From Hyphomicrobiaceae bacterium (GTDB lineage: Bacteria; Pseudomonadota; Alphaproteobacteria; Rhizobiales; Hyphomicrobiaceae), in assembly GCA_025359165.1 (NCBI GenBank), contig JANYHG010000256.1, positions 1 to 37,530 of the forward strand: DNA of 37,530 nucleotides, given 5' to 3'. Positions 28,201 to 36,282 of the stretch are shown here, in pieces. Each line of letters begins with the position of its first letter. Positions within the stretch are counted from its first letter, which is position 1. The notes beneath the pieces were generated by a model. That model searched no databases. It was not told where the DNA came from and saw nothing but the letters and a program-made list of their open reading frames with translations. The position numbers and the translations under genes were made by a program.

Positions 28201-29065
28201 GCAAACGCGCAAATCCATTCCAGGCACCGAGGCGCAGAAAGTTATTGGTGAAAATCAGCAGCGTCGCGGCCACGCCCGCTTCGGTCGCGGCGCGATATTG
28301 GGCGTTGTCCTCGGGGCGGACGGCAAACAGTTTATGCCAGAACCCGAAGTCGACGCACAGATAGGCGAGGACGCACCAGGTGAAGAGCGCGGCGGCTGGA
28401 AAGATGATCTTGTGATTGGCGGCGAACAGGGCACTCAGAAACACCGCCAAGAGACCGGTGATGCCGAGCAGCACGCCATAAAGCAGTTGCTTGTTACGAG
28501 CGCGCTTCTCGTAATCGAGCGCGCGCCAGACCGTCAGACGCGGCGTCGCATCGCCGAACAGTTCGACGACGAACGTCACTGTCTGGCCCGGCTCGACCGT
28601 CAGCCGGTAGGCATCGGTGCCGTCGAGGGCGAGATTTTCAGGCAGAAAGCCGATCGACGGCGTAACGTTTTCAATTTGCCGTGCGTCGAGGCGCGGCCAG
28701 ATGATGCCCGATCCGGATTGGCTATAGCGATCGGCGATGAGCCAGCGTTCGACGCGCGTATCCGACACGTTGCGCAGCGCAAACGTGAACCAGGGCGGGT
28801 TGGAGCCGCGGGCAGCAGCCGACACCGACATGCGGTCGGTCAGGCCATCGATTCCGGCAGCAGTTTCGAGCTGCAGCTGATCGCCGATGTTCTTGATCGA
28901 CGTGCCGAGAGCATTGATGTCGATGCGGTCCTGTTCTTTGCCGACATCGATGGCGGTCACGGCGCGCGCTGGCATGGACGTCAGCAGAACCGCCATCATG
29001 CAGGACAGTGCGACGACAATGCGCGCGATGCAGGTGCGGGAGGCACTGAAGAGAGGCTGGTCCAT
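25247..29065 (-). CDS. Membrane PAS/degenerate-GGDEF/EAL protein with long Pro/Ala-rich tail
   Basis: This 1272-residue protein begins with a signal-like segment ending SMPARA. A periplasmic domain follows, then about seven membrane helices (roughly 210-420, similar to 7TMR-DISM), a PAS-like region (ALWEWNAKRD to RWFVLEAATD) and a GGDEF domain whose motif is GSDQF (618-622), so it should not make c-di-GMP. The EAL domain (about 720-965) keeps the catalytic set: EALVRW (E747), SVNVSRRQ, EVTETLV, LDDFGTGYSS, IKIDRALV, VVAEGIE and YAQGPFYDQP. It should therefore hydrolyse c-di-GMP. About 290 residues rich in Pro, Ala, Ser and Thr follow. The ATG at 29065 overlaps the GNAT stop by one base, and GGAGG lies ten bases upstream. 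Confidence 0.88.
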   Translation of the reverse strand: MDQPLFSASRTCIARIVVALSCMMAVLLTSMPARAVTAIDVGKEQDRIDINALGTSIKNIGDQLQLETAAGIDGLTDRMSVSAAARGSNPPWFTFALRNVSDTRVERWLIADRYSQSGSGIIWPRLDARQIENVTPSIGFLPENLALDGTDAYRLTVEPGQTVTFVVELFGDATPRLTVWRALDYEKRARNKQLLYGVLLGITGLLAVFLSALFAANHKIIFPAAALFTWCVLAYLCVDFGFWHKLFAVRPEDNAQYRAATEAGVAATLLIFTNNFLRLGAWNGFARLLLRLWIVGQLGLVAIAFLDPRLAATFARLSMGGIFALCTVFVVLLALRGQDRALSLVPVWMLLGVWITGMAFVFIARLQTDATVTALVSGLVLIVLLIGFTVTQYAFRSAEPAHSFGSGDQGIRLLALENSGAALWEWNAKRDDIVVGSNIEAALGIAAGDLTAPAQVFLDRMHPVDRDRLRQALDHLKESGSGDLHLEFRMRHVDNDYRWFVLEAATDPTSERRRVRCVGLVRETTDSHSAHERFIHDAVHDSVTNLPNRALFLDRLGVAVTRSKSEPLIQPAVIVIDVDRYKAVGATTQHFEADGLLITIARRLSHLIGPTETLARIGSDQFGILLLAQRPTRELHMLADSLRISVRSVIKVGGVEITPTAAIGYAVYDRTTGTAAADVLDDAEIAMHRARRQGRDAVLAFTPDLRIDRRDRSLLEADLRQAIEKRQLTLQYQPIYVMRTQQIAGYEALVRWEHPRLGKVDPAEFVPLAEESDLILALGSAVISMAVADLQRWHAVYDRVEAPLTVSVNVSRRQMFDRALVTKIRKIIDSARLPRGCLRLEVTETLVMENPENAANVLGELVAAGAGLSLDDFGTGYSSLTYLNTFPFDTIKIDRALVQGSSDAGSVSAILRSVIALAHELGKKVVAEGIEIDEDASALRALGCEYAQGPFYDQPQSPKDVIQVLKELRKAERRTKRGSLFLLKERRSGTSQPSVPARTGDAAAAPNASSTPATTKPPALPGSKVASARAASKTAAPSKLAASARMTQRRPLSSAAAAGEPIRATAVTAVGAHANATPMSGTHGAPPYQPARPPMPQTGSHAPPRSADPVPADNRAALAANASLAELGAQMARAATPPSAPRTQAPQPPRPSAPAQMPASILNALSKPFAAMTAPPAVGPNAVADPDTAQPPARPPAASPAVAPRPDFTMLPPRPALAPLDLSSLPPGIAASLARLAGQSAEPRPARVDADGTESANTADPLARFIRPPTDR

Positions 29066-29664
29066 CACGTCGAAGCCTCCGGCGCGGGATCGTCGGCGAG
29101 CCGCGCGAACAGCAGGTGATCCTGCCAGTTGCCGCGAATGCGCAAGTAGTGACGTGCTAGTCCTTCCCGCTGGAACCCAGCTTTTTCGAGCACGCGGACG
29201 GATGCCAGGTTTGCCGGAAGACACCCCGCTTCGAGCCGGTGCAAATGCAGCGTGCGGAACGCGTAGGGGGCCAGCAGCCGGAGGGCGGCCGTCATGTGGC
29301 CGCGCCCGGTCTCGGGGCTGCCGATCCAGTAGCCGATGCTGCCCGCCTGCGCCACTCCACGTCGCACGTTCGACAAGGTGACAGCGCCGATCAGGCGCGT
29401 GCCGGTGACATCGAAGATGAAGTAGGCGTAGCCGAGATCCTGCGCTGCTTCGCGCGCGTAGTGCTTGAGGCGGTGGCGGAAGGTGGTGCGGCTCAATTCG
29501 TCACGCGTCCACTGGGGTTCGTAGGGTTCGAGTTCGGTGCGACTGGCGGCGCGCAGGTCGGCCCAGGCTGCATAATCTCCCATGACCGGCGCGCGCAGGC
29601 TGACTGTCCGGCCCTTCAACTCGAGGTCGCCGCTGCCGCGCGTGGCTGAGAGGAGAAACGTCAT
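29065..29664 (-). CDS. RimJ/RimL-type GNAT N-acetyltransferase
   Basis: This 199-residue GNAT protein moves an acetyl group from acetyl-CoA to a protein N-terminus or small amine; the substrate is unknown. Typical elements are VSLRAPVMGDYAAWADLR, GAVTLSNVRRG, the acetyl-CoA-binding YWIGSPETGRGHMTAALRLL (with GRG), and LHRLEAGCLPANLASVRVLE followed by KAGFQREG. I chose the ATG at 29664-29662; a TTG at 29712 overlapping the M16 stop would add 16 residues and is possible. Its stop overlaps the EAL start (TGATG), which suggests coupled translation. From memory, this GNAT commonly follows thrC and the M16 peptidase in related genomes. Confidence 0.87.
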   Translation of the reverse strand: MTFLLSATRGSGDLELKGRTVSLRAPVMGDYAAWADLRAASRTELEPYEPQWTRDELSRTTFRHRLKHYAREAAQDLGYAYFIFDVTGTRLIGAVTLSNVRRGVAQAGSIGYWIGSPETGRGHMTAALRLLAPYAFRTLHLHRLEAGCLPANLASVRVLEKAGFQREGLARHYLRIRGNWQDHLLFARLADDPAPEAST

Positions 29665-29708
29665 GGGCCGGTGTGTTGTCTCCGTGAGATGCAGGCGCGA
29701 CGCAGGTT

Positions 29709-31037
29709 TCAAGCGGCGGGACGAGTCTTGTCGGGGATCGGGACGCCAGCAGTCGCGCAGCCGAATGCGGCCGCCGCGCGTGTCGCCATGGCGGCGCTTT
29801 TGCGCCCGTTGCCGACGATGACGGCAGATGCAGGCTTTGCTGTGATCATGCGCTGGGCGAAGTCGCGGATGTCGGCCGCCGTGACGGCGTCGACGCGGGC
29901 GACGAGTTCGTCAGCGGGCACGATGCGGTTGTGGATCAGCGTTTGCCGGGCGACCTGTTCGACACGCGACCCCGAGCTTTCGAGGCTCATGAGCAACCCC
30001 GCCTTTAGCTGGGCTTTGGCACGATCCACTTCACGAGCATCCGGCAAGCTGCTGGCGGCGCGCATGCACTCTTCACGCACGACGTCGACGAGGCCGGCGA
30101 GCATGGTGTGGCCGGTGGCAGCGTGGATGGTCAGCATGCCGGTATCGCCGAGGCCCCAGAAGCTGGAGTAAATCGAATAACACAGCCCCCGGTGTTCGCG
30201 CACTTCCTGAAACAGTCGTGAGGACATACCGCCACCGAACAGGCCCGAAAAAACCTGCGCGGTGAAAAACCGGGGATCGCGATAGCCTGGACCCTCGAAC
30301 CCCATCAGCAGATGGCTTTGTTCGAAGCTTTTCGCCGAATGCCTGGTGCCGCCGACGTAACGCGCCGCGTCGAATTTGCCGGCCGAACCGTTCTTGTCCG
30401 CAGCGCTAGTGAGACCGCCGAACAGGGCTTCAGCATGGCGGACGACGGCGGCGTGGTCGACGTGTCCGACAGCGGCGATCACCAGATTGCTGGCGTGATA
30501 ATGGCTCTTCAGAAAGCCTCGGAGATCGGTGACCGAGAAATTTCCGACCGTTTCGGCAGTGCCGAGGATCGCGCGTCCGAGGGATTGGCCGGGATAGGCG
30601 ACATCATTCAGCAGGTCGTAGGCAATCTCCTCAGGACTGTCGCGGGTCGCAGCAATTTCCTGCAGGATCACGTCGCGTTCGCGCTCCAGTTCGTCGGGCG
30701 TATATTTGGGATCGAGAAGGATATCGGCGATGATGTCGAACGCGAGCCCGACATCGGCTTTCAGGACACGGGCAAAATAGGCGGTTGTTTCAAGACCGGT
30801 CGCGACATTGAGTTCGCCGCCGACCTGCTCGATTTCTTCGGCTATCGCGCGGGCTGTGCGCCGCGTCGTGCCTTTGAAAGCCATGTGTTCGAGGAAGTGC
30901 GATATGCCGTTTTCAGCAGCATTTTCGTGGCGTGCACCGACATCGACCCAGACACCGAGCGACACGGTTTCGACATGGGGCATGTGTTGGGTGACGACGC
31001 GGGCACCGTTGGCGAGCTTGGTGATGGTACCGTTCAT
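29709..31037 (-). CDS. M16-family zinc metallopeptidase (processing-peptidase-like)
   Basis: This 442-residue protein resembles the beta subunit of mitochondrial processing peptidase. The inverted zinc motif H47-FL-E50-H51 is present, and E127 in VILQEI fits the distal zinc ligand. LNVATGLETTAYFARVL (from about 76) and the glycine-rich GLFGGGMSSRLFQEVRE loop are also characteristic. It has no clear signal peptide. Its ATG overlaps the thrC stop by four bases (ATGA), so it is translated with thrC. Substrates are unknown. Confidence 0.93.
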   Translation of the reverse strand: MNGTITKLANGARVVTQHMPHVETVSLGVWVDVGARHENAAENGISHFLEHMAFKGTTRRTARAIAEEIEQVGGELNVATGLETTAYFARVLKADVGLAFDIIADILLDPKYTPDELERERDVILQEIAATRDSPEEIAYDLLNDVAYPGQSLGRAILGTAETVGNFSVTDLRGFLKSHYHASNLVIAAVGHVDHAAVVRHAEALFGGLTSAADKNGSAGKFDAARYVGGTRHSAKSFEQSHLLMGFEGPGYRDPRFFTAQVFSGLFGGGMSSRLFQEVREHRGLCYSIYSSFWGLGDTGMLTIHAATGHTMLAGLVDVVREECMRAASSLPDAREVDRAKAQLKAGLLMSLESSGSRVEQVARQTLIHNRIVPADELVARVDAVTAADIRDFAQRMITAKPASAVIVGNGRKSAAMATRAAAAFGCATAGVPIPDKTRPAA

Positions 31038-32449
31038 GCGCGACCTCCGGTCCGAGAGGCGTGCCCCAAGCGCGATGACGCAGCCACGAACGCTTCGATG
31101 ACGCCGATGTCATTGGCGAGACGCGTCATGTGCTCAGGATCGGTCATCAGGCTGTCGAGGCGTTTTGGCAGTGGCGGATGCACACCTGCGATCGACATCA
31201 GCGCCTCCGGAAACTTGGCCGGATGCGCAGTCGCCAAGATGATCTCGGGTGTCGACGACGCTGCGGGCGCTGCAGCGACGGCGCAAGCGGTGTGCGGATC
31301 GAGCAGATAGCCGGAGGTCTGGTAGACGTCGCGGATCGTAGCGGCGACGCGGCCTTCGTCTGCGGCCGCAGCGGCAAAGTCGGCGCGCAGCCGCTGCGCG
31401 ATGTCCGCATCGAGCGCGAACCGGCCGGACTGCTTGAGACTATCCATGAACCCCTTGATCTTGTTGGCGTCACGAGCCGACGCCTCGAACAGATAGCGCT
31501 CGAAATTCGACGAGACCTGAATATCCATGGATGGCGAACTCGTCGCCACCACTCCGCGTGTCTCGTAGATGCCCGAGTGCACCGTACGCGCCAGAATATC
31601 GTTGCTGTTGGTGGCAATTGTCAGGCACTCGATCGGCAATCCCATCTTGCGCGCGACGTGACCGGCGAAAACATCGCCGAAATTGCCGGTCGGCACCGAA
31701 AACGACACCTTTCGATGGGGCGCGCCGAGGGCAACCGCCGCGACGAAATAGTAGGTGACTTGCGCCGCGATGCGCGCCCAGTTGATCGAATTGACGCCGG
31801 ACAGGTGAAGCCGATCGCGGAACGGCAGGTTGTTGAACATGTCTTTTACGCGGGCTTGGCAATCGTCGAAATTGCCGGTCATCGACAAGGCATGCAAATG
31901 GGGAGCCGACGGCGTCGTCATCATGCGCCGCTGCACGTCCGATACCCGGCCATCTGGAAACAAAACGAAGACGTCGGCGCGCGTGGACGTGCGGAACGCC
32001 TCGATCGCAGCGCCGCCCGTGTCGCCGGAGGTGGCACCGACGATGGTGGCCCGCTGCCCCCTTTTAGCCAGCACGTAGTCCATCAGCCGTGCCAAAAGCT
32101 GCATCGCCACGTCTTTGAAGGCCAGCGTGGGGCCGTGAAACAACTCGAGCACGAACCGGTTAGGGCCGATCTGCACGAGGGGGGTCACGGCGGGATGGCC
32201 GAAAGTGGCGTAGGCCGCCTTGGTCATAGCCGCGAGATCAGATCTGGGGATCGCGCCGCCGGTCAGCGGTTCGAGGACCTCGACCGCGACTTCATCGAAC
32301 GGTTTGCCAGCGAAGCCTGCAATCGTCGAGGCGGACAGCGTCGGCCACGTCTGCGGCACGTACAAGCCACCGTCGCGCGCGAGGCCCGCGAGCAAAACAT
32401 CTTCGAAGCCGAGTTCCGGCGCCGTACCACGGGTAGACACGTATCTCAC
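31034..32449 (-). CDS. thrC: Threonine synthase
   Basis: This 471-residue PLP enzyme converts O-phosphohomoserine to threonine. The N-terminus RYVSTRGTAPELGFEDVLLA and GLARDGGLYVP are typical of the long proteobacterial form. The PLP lysine is K112 in LAFKDVAMQ. GATSGDTGGAAIEAF (phosphate binding) and VPTGNFGDVFAGHVARKMGL are conserved. I chose the GTG at 32449-32447 because family members start at this RYVSTRG point; the frame stays open 51 codons further with non-family sequence, and no strong Shine-Dalgarno is present. It follows SURF1 after 118 bases and overlaps the M16 gene. Confidence 0.95.
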   Translation of the reverse strand: MRYVSTRGTAPELGFEDVLLAGLARDGGLYVPQTWPTLSASTIAGFAGKPFDEVAVEVLEPLTGGAIPRSDLAAMTKAAYATFGHPAVTPLVQIGPNRFVLELFHGPTLAFKDVAMQLLARLMDYVLAKRGQRATIVGATSGDTGGAAIEAFRTSTRADVFVLFPDGRVSDVQRRMMTTPSAPHLHALSMTGNFDDCQARVKDMFNNLPFRDRLHLSGVNSINWARIAAQVTYYFVAAVALGAPHRKVSFSVPTGNFGDVFAGHVARKMGLPIECLTIATNSNDILARTVHSGIYETRGVVATSSPSMDIQVSSNFERYLFEASARDANKIKGFMDSLKQSGRFALDADIAQRLRADFAAAAADEGRVAATIRDVYQTSGYLLDPHTACAVAAAPAASSTPEIILATAHPAKFPEALMSIAGVHPPLPKRLDSLMTDPEHMTRLANDIGVIEAFVAASSRLGHASRTGGRA

Positions 32450-32567
32450 TGTAACAGAACTCGTTTTTCTGGTGCCAGACGTCTGACCCGCGTTTGCGCG
32501 AGCAAAATCGAGTGGCGAGTATACATCACCATCCCGATGCGGGGAGAGAACTTGCCCGTGGTTAACA

Positions 32568-33374
32568 CTATTCTCGGGGGCAAGCCATGCGTCCGCGCGC
32601 AAACGCCAGGAACACGCCGATCACGGTCGCGGCCAGCCCGAACCATGTCAACGCGTACTCCAGGTGGCGGTTCGGCAGCTTGATGTCGCCGCTTTGCCCC
32701 TCCGGCCATCCCCCAGGATTTGCCGGTAGTGGCTCCGCGTCGACCATCACAGGGGCCACATCGGCTGTCGCAGGTGTGAAACCTGCGGACGCGTCAAGTG
32801 CGGGCAGGTCGCGCCAGAACCAGATATTGCGGGCGATGTCGTTGGGTGGCGTGAAGCTGTTGCGTTCGCCGACGGCGCGAACAACTCCAATAACTTGCGT
32901 CGAGCCGTCAGGTTGGCCTGCGGCGCGGGTCGCGGAATCTTTCAATTTTGCGGGCACGTAACCGCGATTGATCCAGACGACAGAAGGCGGGCTGTTTGGT
33001 CGCGAGCCCGCGTCGAGCACCAGAGGGCTGAACACATGAAACCCGCTGCCGAGCCGCCCGTCGGCGAACCAGTAGCGTTCCTTGTCGTGCAGAAACTTGC
33101 CGGTCAGCGTGACACGCGTAAATGGAGGGGGCCGTCCGGCACCGTTCGACCACAGCCGCAGTCCGGGATCGATCGGTGGCAGCGCACTGCGCGTCGACAT
33201 TTCGGCCAGCAGCGCTTCTTTCCACACCTTGCGCTGCATCTGCCATGTGCCGAGGCCTATCAGCAAGGCCGCAGCCAGTATCGTCGCGACTGCCGGTGCC
33301 AGCAGCCGGGCATTGCGCCAGCGCTCGAACACTCCGGTCGGGGCTTGTCGGATCGAGGGTTGGCGCACGATCAT
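32568..33374 (-). CDS. SURF1-family cytochrome oxidase assembly protein
   Basis: This 268-residue protein helps to assemble the haem a-containing cytochrome c oxidase in the inner membrane. It has two membrane helices, one near residues 20-42 ending LIGLGTWQMQRKVWKE and one at the C-terminus (HLEYALTWFGLAATVIGVFL), with a periplasmic domain between them (RYWFADGRLGSGFHVFSPLV, WINRGYVPAKL). That is the SURF1 pattern. The ATG at 33374-33372 overlaps the stop of the DUF983 gene by four bases. In many relatives these two genes sit at the end of a cytochrome oxidase operon, but no oxidase subunit genes are present here. Confidence 0.9.
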   Translation of the reverse strand: MIVRQPSIRQAPTGVFERWRNARLLAPAVATILAAALLIGLGTWQMQRKVWKEALLAEMSTRSALPPIDPGLRLWSNGAGRPPPFTRVTLTGKFLHDKERYWFADGRLGSGFHVFSPLVLDAGSRPNSPPSVVWINRGYVPAKLKDSATRAAGQPDGSTQVIGVVRAVGERNSFTPPNDIARNIWFWRDLPALDASAGFTPATADVAPVMVDAEPLPANPGGWPEGQSGDIKLPNRHLEYALTWFGLAATVIGVFLAFARGRMACPRE

Positions 33375-33763
33375 TTTTTCGTCAACTGGCCCTGCTCGGC
33401 CTTGTTGCGATACTGCAGGCCGATCAGTAGTCCCTTCAGTCCGCGCAACAGCGCCAAGGCCAGCAACGGCGTGAGCAACCCCCACGCGATCACGTGGAAC
33501 CACACGGGAGCGCCGAACTTGAACTCGGCGATCAGCGCCATCCCGAGTACCAAAAATCCGAGAATGAGAATGGCGAATACGGCCGGGCCGTTGCCGGTGT
33601 CGATGAAGTTGAAGTCGAGATCGCAATTGGGGCACCGATCGCGCAGCACCAGACCCCGGCGAAACAGTGCACCCAGGCCGCAACGGGGGCAGCGCCCGAC
33701 CGCGCCGGAAATTACGGGCGACGACGGGACGGCGGCATCCGGAGATTGAGGTGGGCGGGTCAT
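33371..33763 (-). CDS. DUF983 zinc-ribbon membrane protein
   Basis: This 130-residue protein has a short zinc ribbon, C25-PR-C28 and C44-PN-C47 (RCPRCGLGALFRRGLVL, RCPNCDLDFNF), followed by two membrane helices (about 60-80 and 85-107). DUF983 proteins are commonly encoded among cytochrome c oxidase genes in alphaproteobacteria; their exact job is not established. AGGAG lies seven bases upstream of the ATG at 33763. It overlaps SURF1 and is probably the first gene of the run toward thrC. The acyltransferase gene ends 145 bases upstream on the same strand. Confidence 0.9.
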   Translation of the reverse strand: MTRPPQSPDAAVPSSPVISGAVGRCPRCGLGALFRRGLVLRDRCPNCDLDFNFIDTGNGPAVFAILILGFLVLGMALIAEFKFGAPVWFHVIAWGLLTPLLALALLRGLKGLLIGLQYRNKAEQGQLTKK

Positions 33764-33907
33764 CGGCGTCTCCTGTCGGCGGGACCGTGCACAGGCCCGG
33801 GGACAGTCGGCAAGCGATGCGCCGTCGCTGCAACGAGATGACGCAGCAATTTGGAGTATGCGGGTCGATTTATCGAGTGTGGTTCAGAAGGGAGCGTCCG
33901 CGGAGAC

Positions 33908-34813
33908 TCAACTCCAGCGCCGATTAGACCACATGAACTGTTCCGGTGCTTCGCGCACCCACGCCTCGAACTGTGCTTGCATCGCAGCCGTCGTTGCGCG
34001 GATGTCGTCCGATTGATTGGCGGTGCGGGGAACCCTGAGTTCTTTCAATTCGATGCGGAAGCGGCTCGTCGCACCCACCCGCAGGCAGCGGCCCATCCAG
34101 ATGCGCGCGCCGACACGCCGGGCGATCATCGCCGGCACCATTACCGAACGCGCCGGTTTGCCAAAAAACGGCACCGGAATGCCTTGCCGGTCGTAGAGAT
34201 CAGAGACGATCGCCAGCCGTCCGCCTTGCCTGACGTAATCGGTCATGATGCGCGCCGTGCGCTGGTTTTCCTCGATCTGCCCCTTGCCGAACAAACCGCC
34301 CGGAAACAGCTCTTTGCGCTGCCCTCTGAGGTAGGCGTCGACGTACGGATTCTTGACCATGCGGAAGATCGCCGCCGGATTGCCGCCCGCCTCGGTGAAG
34401 GGCAGGATCGCCAGCTCCCAATTGCCCATGTGCAGGGTGACGCCGACGGCCGGCCCGAGCTTGCCTTGATAGCGATCCAGCACTTTTTTGGAGACGAACT
34501 CGAAGCGATTTTTGTCTTTGATCAGCCGGTCGATGCTCATCGTTTCCGCCATCACCCGCCCGAGATTGCCCCACATCGCGCGAGCGATCGCATCCCGTTC
34601 GGCCTGCGTCTTGTCCGGGAAGGCGATCGCCAGATTATCGAGGGCGCGTCGGTGGCGGCGCAACCTGGGTGCAATGGCGGTCCAGGCCGCCGCCGAGCAC
34701 CGGACGGCGACTTCAAGGGGGGCCAAGCGGATCAGCCCCACGATCAGCCGCAATCCGGCATACTCCAGCCGGTAGCGGAGATCGAGCAAACGAGCGGATA
34801 CGGCGGGAGACAT
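33908..34813 (-). CDS. Lipid A biosynthesis acyltransferase (LpxL/HtrB family)
   Basis: This 301-residue inner-membrane enzyme should transfer a secondary acyl chain to lipid A. It has an N-terminal hydrophobic segment (AGLRLIVGLIRLAPLEVAV), the catalytic H128-MGNW-E133 motif (HX4E), IFRMVKNPYVD, and the later SDLYDRQGIPVPFFGKPARS, which matches the DQ-x-G-VPFFG block of the family. The end, EQFMWSNRRW, also fits. I chose the ATG at 34813-34811. A GTG at 34858 overlaps the UbiH stop (GTGA) and would add 15 residues; neither has a strong Shine-Dalgarno. It probably shares a transcript with the UbiH-type gene. Confidence 0.9.
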   Translation of the reverse strand: MSPAVSARLLDLRYRLEYAGLRLIVGLIRLAPLEVAVRCSAAAWTAIAPRLRRHRRALDNLAIAFPDKTQAERDAIARAMWGNLGRVMAETMSIDRLIKDKNRFEFVSKKVLDRYQGKLGPAVGVTLHMGNWELAILPFTEAGGNPAAIFRMVKNPYVDAYLRGQRKELFPGGLFGKGQIEENQRTARIMTDYVRQGGRLAIVSDLYDRQGIPVPFFGKPARSVMVPAMIARRVGARIWMGRCLRVGATSRFRIELKELRVPRTANQSDDIRATTAAMQAQFEAWVREAPEQFMWSNRRWS

Positions 34814-34854
34814 CTGGGCTTTCGTCGGCGATGAGGCCGCGACCTCTCGCCCAC

Positions 34855-36267
34855 TCACCGCGCTTTTGCAAGCGGCTGCATCAGGTGTGGCCGCTGTCCC
34901 GGGGCGTCCAGCCCCAGTCGCATGGCCGTCCGCCGCAGTGTCCGGCTGTTCGACAGCGCGTGCATGCCCAACCCGCGCAGGGCCTGTACCGGCAAAAAAT
35001 CCAGCATTAGCGAGCGGTTGAGCAGGTCGATGCCGATCTCGCGCGAGACCAGATCGGCAGCCCGCGCCCGCGCATAGGCCGCAAGCACCGCCGCGTCGCC
35101 CGGATCGCCCGCACCGGCATCGGCGATACAATCGGCGAGCGCCGCCGCATCGCGAAAGCCGAGGTTCAAACCCTGCGCGCCGATCGGTGGCACGATGTGC
35201 GCGGCCTCCCCCACCAGCACCACGCGCCCCTTGGCGACCGATGTCGCCATCAAGCCCGAAATCGGAAACGTGCCGCGCCGGCCGATGCTGCGCAGCGGCC
35301 CCAGAAATCCACCGACATGACCCTGTAGTTCGGCCAGAAACGCCGTATCGTCCAGCGTCATCAGCCGTGCGGCTTGCTCCGGCGTTTCGATCCACACCAG
35401 GCTCGACCTCGGCCCATCGGCGTCGTCGGGCAGCGGCACCGTGGTGAGCGGCCCGGCGCGCCGATGCAACTCGGTCGAAACATCGCCGTGCGGCAACCGG
35501 TGACCGAAGCTGGCGGCGATGGCGACTTGACGGTAGTTCCAGGTGCGCGTCGTGACGCCGGCAGCCGCGCGCGCGGGCGATGCGCGACCGTCGGCGGCGA
35601 TCAGCAAACGCGTGGAATAGGCCGTGTTTTCGGCGATTTTCAGCGTCACGCTGTCAGCAGCGATGGTCACGTCGCCGCCCCCCCGCGTCTCGACAATGGT
35701 GATCCCGGGATGGGCCCGCGCACGCGCCAGCAGCGCCGCCCGCAGCGGTTCGTTCGGCACGTTGTAGCCGAATACCGGCTGCTCCAGTTCCTCGGCCCGG
35801 AACAGCACCTCCGGTGCCGACAGCCACCCGCCCCGCGCGTCGACGATGCGAATGGCTGCGAGCGGTGCCGAGATCGACTTGATCTTAGCCCACACGCCGA
35901 TGTTTTCGAGGAACGTGATGCCGCCACCGAGGATCGCCGTCGTCCGCGTATCGGTGGCTCCGGCAGCGGCCGTGGGCCCCTGTCGACCCTGCGCCAGCAC
36001 CGTAACCGGCCGTCCCCGGGTTGCGATGGCCAGCGCCGCCGCAAGTCCGGCAGCGCCCGCGCCCGTTACACATATGTCCACGACACCCTGAGCCATGCGA
36101 CGAGTTAAGAGAGCCGTGGCGGTGTCCGCAAGGTGACGATGCAGCGCGCCCGTCAGGCCGTGTTCGATGAAAAAAGAAGCAGCTTGTGTATAAAATTTCT
36201 CGAATTTCTGCCGGAATGACGCTGCAAGCGGGGATTCCGACCCGATCCCCGCGCCAATCGCGTCCAT
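34855..36267 (-). CDS. UbiH/UbiF/VisC-type FAD-dependent monooxygenase
   Basis: The family domain begins at residue 58 (MAQGVVDICVTGAGAAGLAA), with the FAD-binding GAGAAG. It continues with LLIAADGRASPAR (DG motif) and VVLVGEAAHIVPPIGAQGLN, then LGFRDAAALAD. Such enzymes hydroxylate the ubiquinone ring; which carbon is not clear here. I placed the start at the ATG at 36267-36265 because GGAGGTGG lies seven bases upstream, giving 470 residues with a 57-residue extension (FRQKFEKFYTQAASFFIEHG) not usual in the family. The ATG at 36096 gives the normal 413-residue protein but has no Shine-Dalgarno. The acyltransferase follows 41 bases or less downstream. Confidence 0.85.
   Translation of the reverse strand: MDAIGAGIGSESPLAASFRQKFEKFYTQAASFFIEHGLTGALHRHLADTATALLTRRMAQGVVDICVTGAGAAGLAAALAIATRGRPVTVLAQGRQGPTAAAGATDTRTTAILGGGITFLENIGVWAKIKSISAPLAAIRIVDARGGWLSAPEVLFRAEELEQPVFGYNVPNEPLRAALLARARAHPGITIVETRGGGDVTIAADSVTLKIAENTAYSTRLLIAADGRASPARAAAGVTTRTWNYRQVAIAASFGHRLPHGDVSTELHRRAGPLTTVPLPDDADGPRSSLVWIETPEQAARLMTLDDTAFLAELQGHVGGFLGPLRSIGRRGTFPISGLMATSVAKGRVVLVGEAAHIVPPIGAQGLNLGFRDAAALADCIADAGAGDPGDAAVLAAYARARAADLVSREIGIDLLNRSLMLDFLPVQALRGLGMHALSNSRTLRRTAMRLGLDAPGQRPHLMQPLAKAR
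36228..36252. repeat. Hairpin in the 5' part of the UbiH-type gene
   Basis: GCGGGGAT (36228-36235) pairs perfectly with ATCCCCGC (36245-36252) around nine bases. It lies just inside the extended reading frame of the UbiH-type gene, or in its leader if the shorter start is used. No T-run follows on either strand. Confidence 0.5.
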
Positions 36268-36274
36268 CGTGCGG

Positions 36275-36282
36275 CCACCTCC
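36275..36282 (-). promoter_or_regulatory. Strong Shine-Dalgarno for the extended UbiH-type start
   Basis: On the minus strand GGAGGTGG is seven bases before the ATG at 36267. It is the reason for choosing the longer start; the shorter start at 36096 has no such site. Confidence 0.5.

Noticed and set aside
27860-29119. Plus-strand reading frame of about 420 codons opposite the EAL gene
   Set aside because: It is highly charged low-complexity sequence with no family features, opposite a clear gene.
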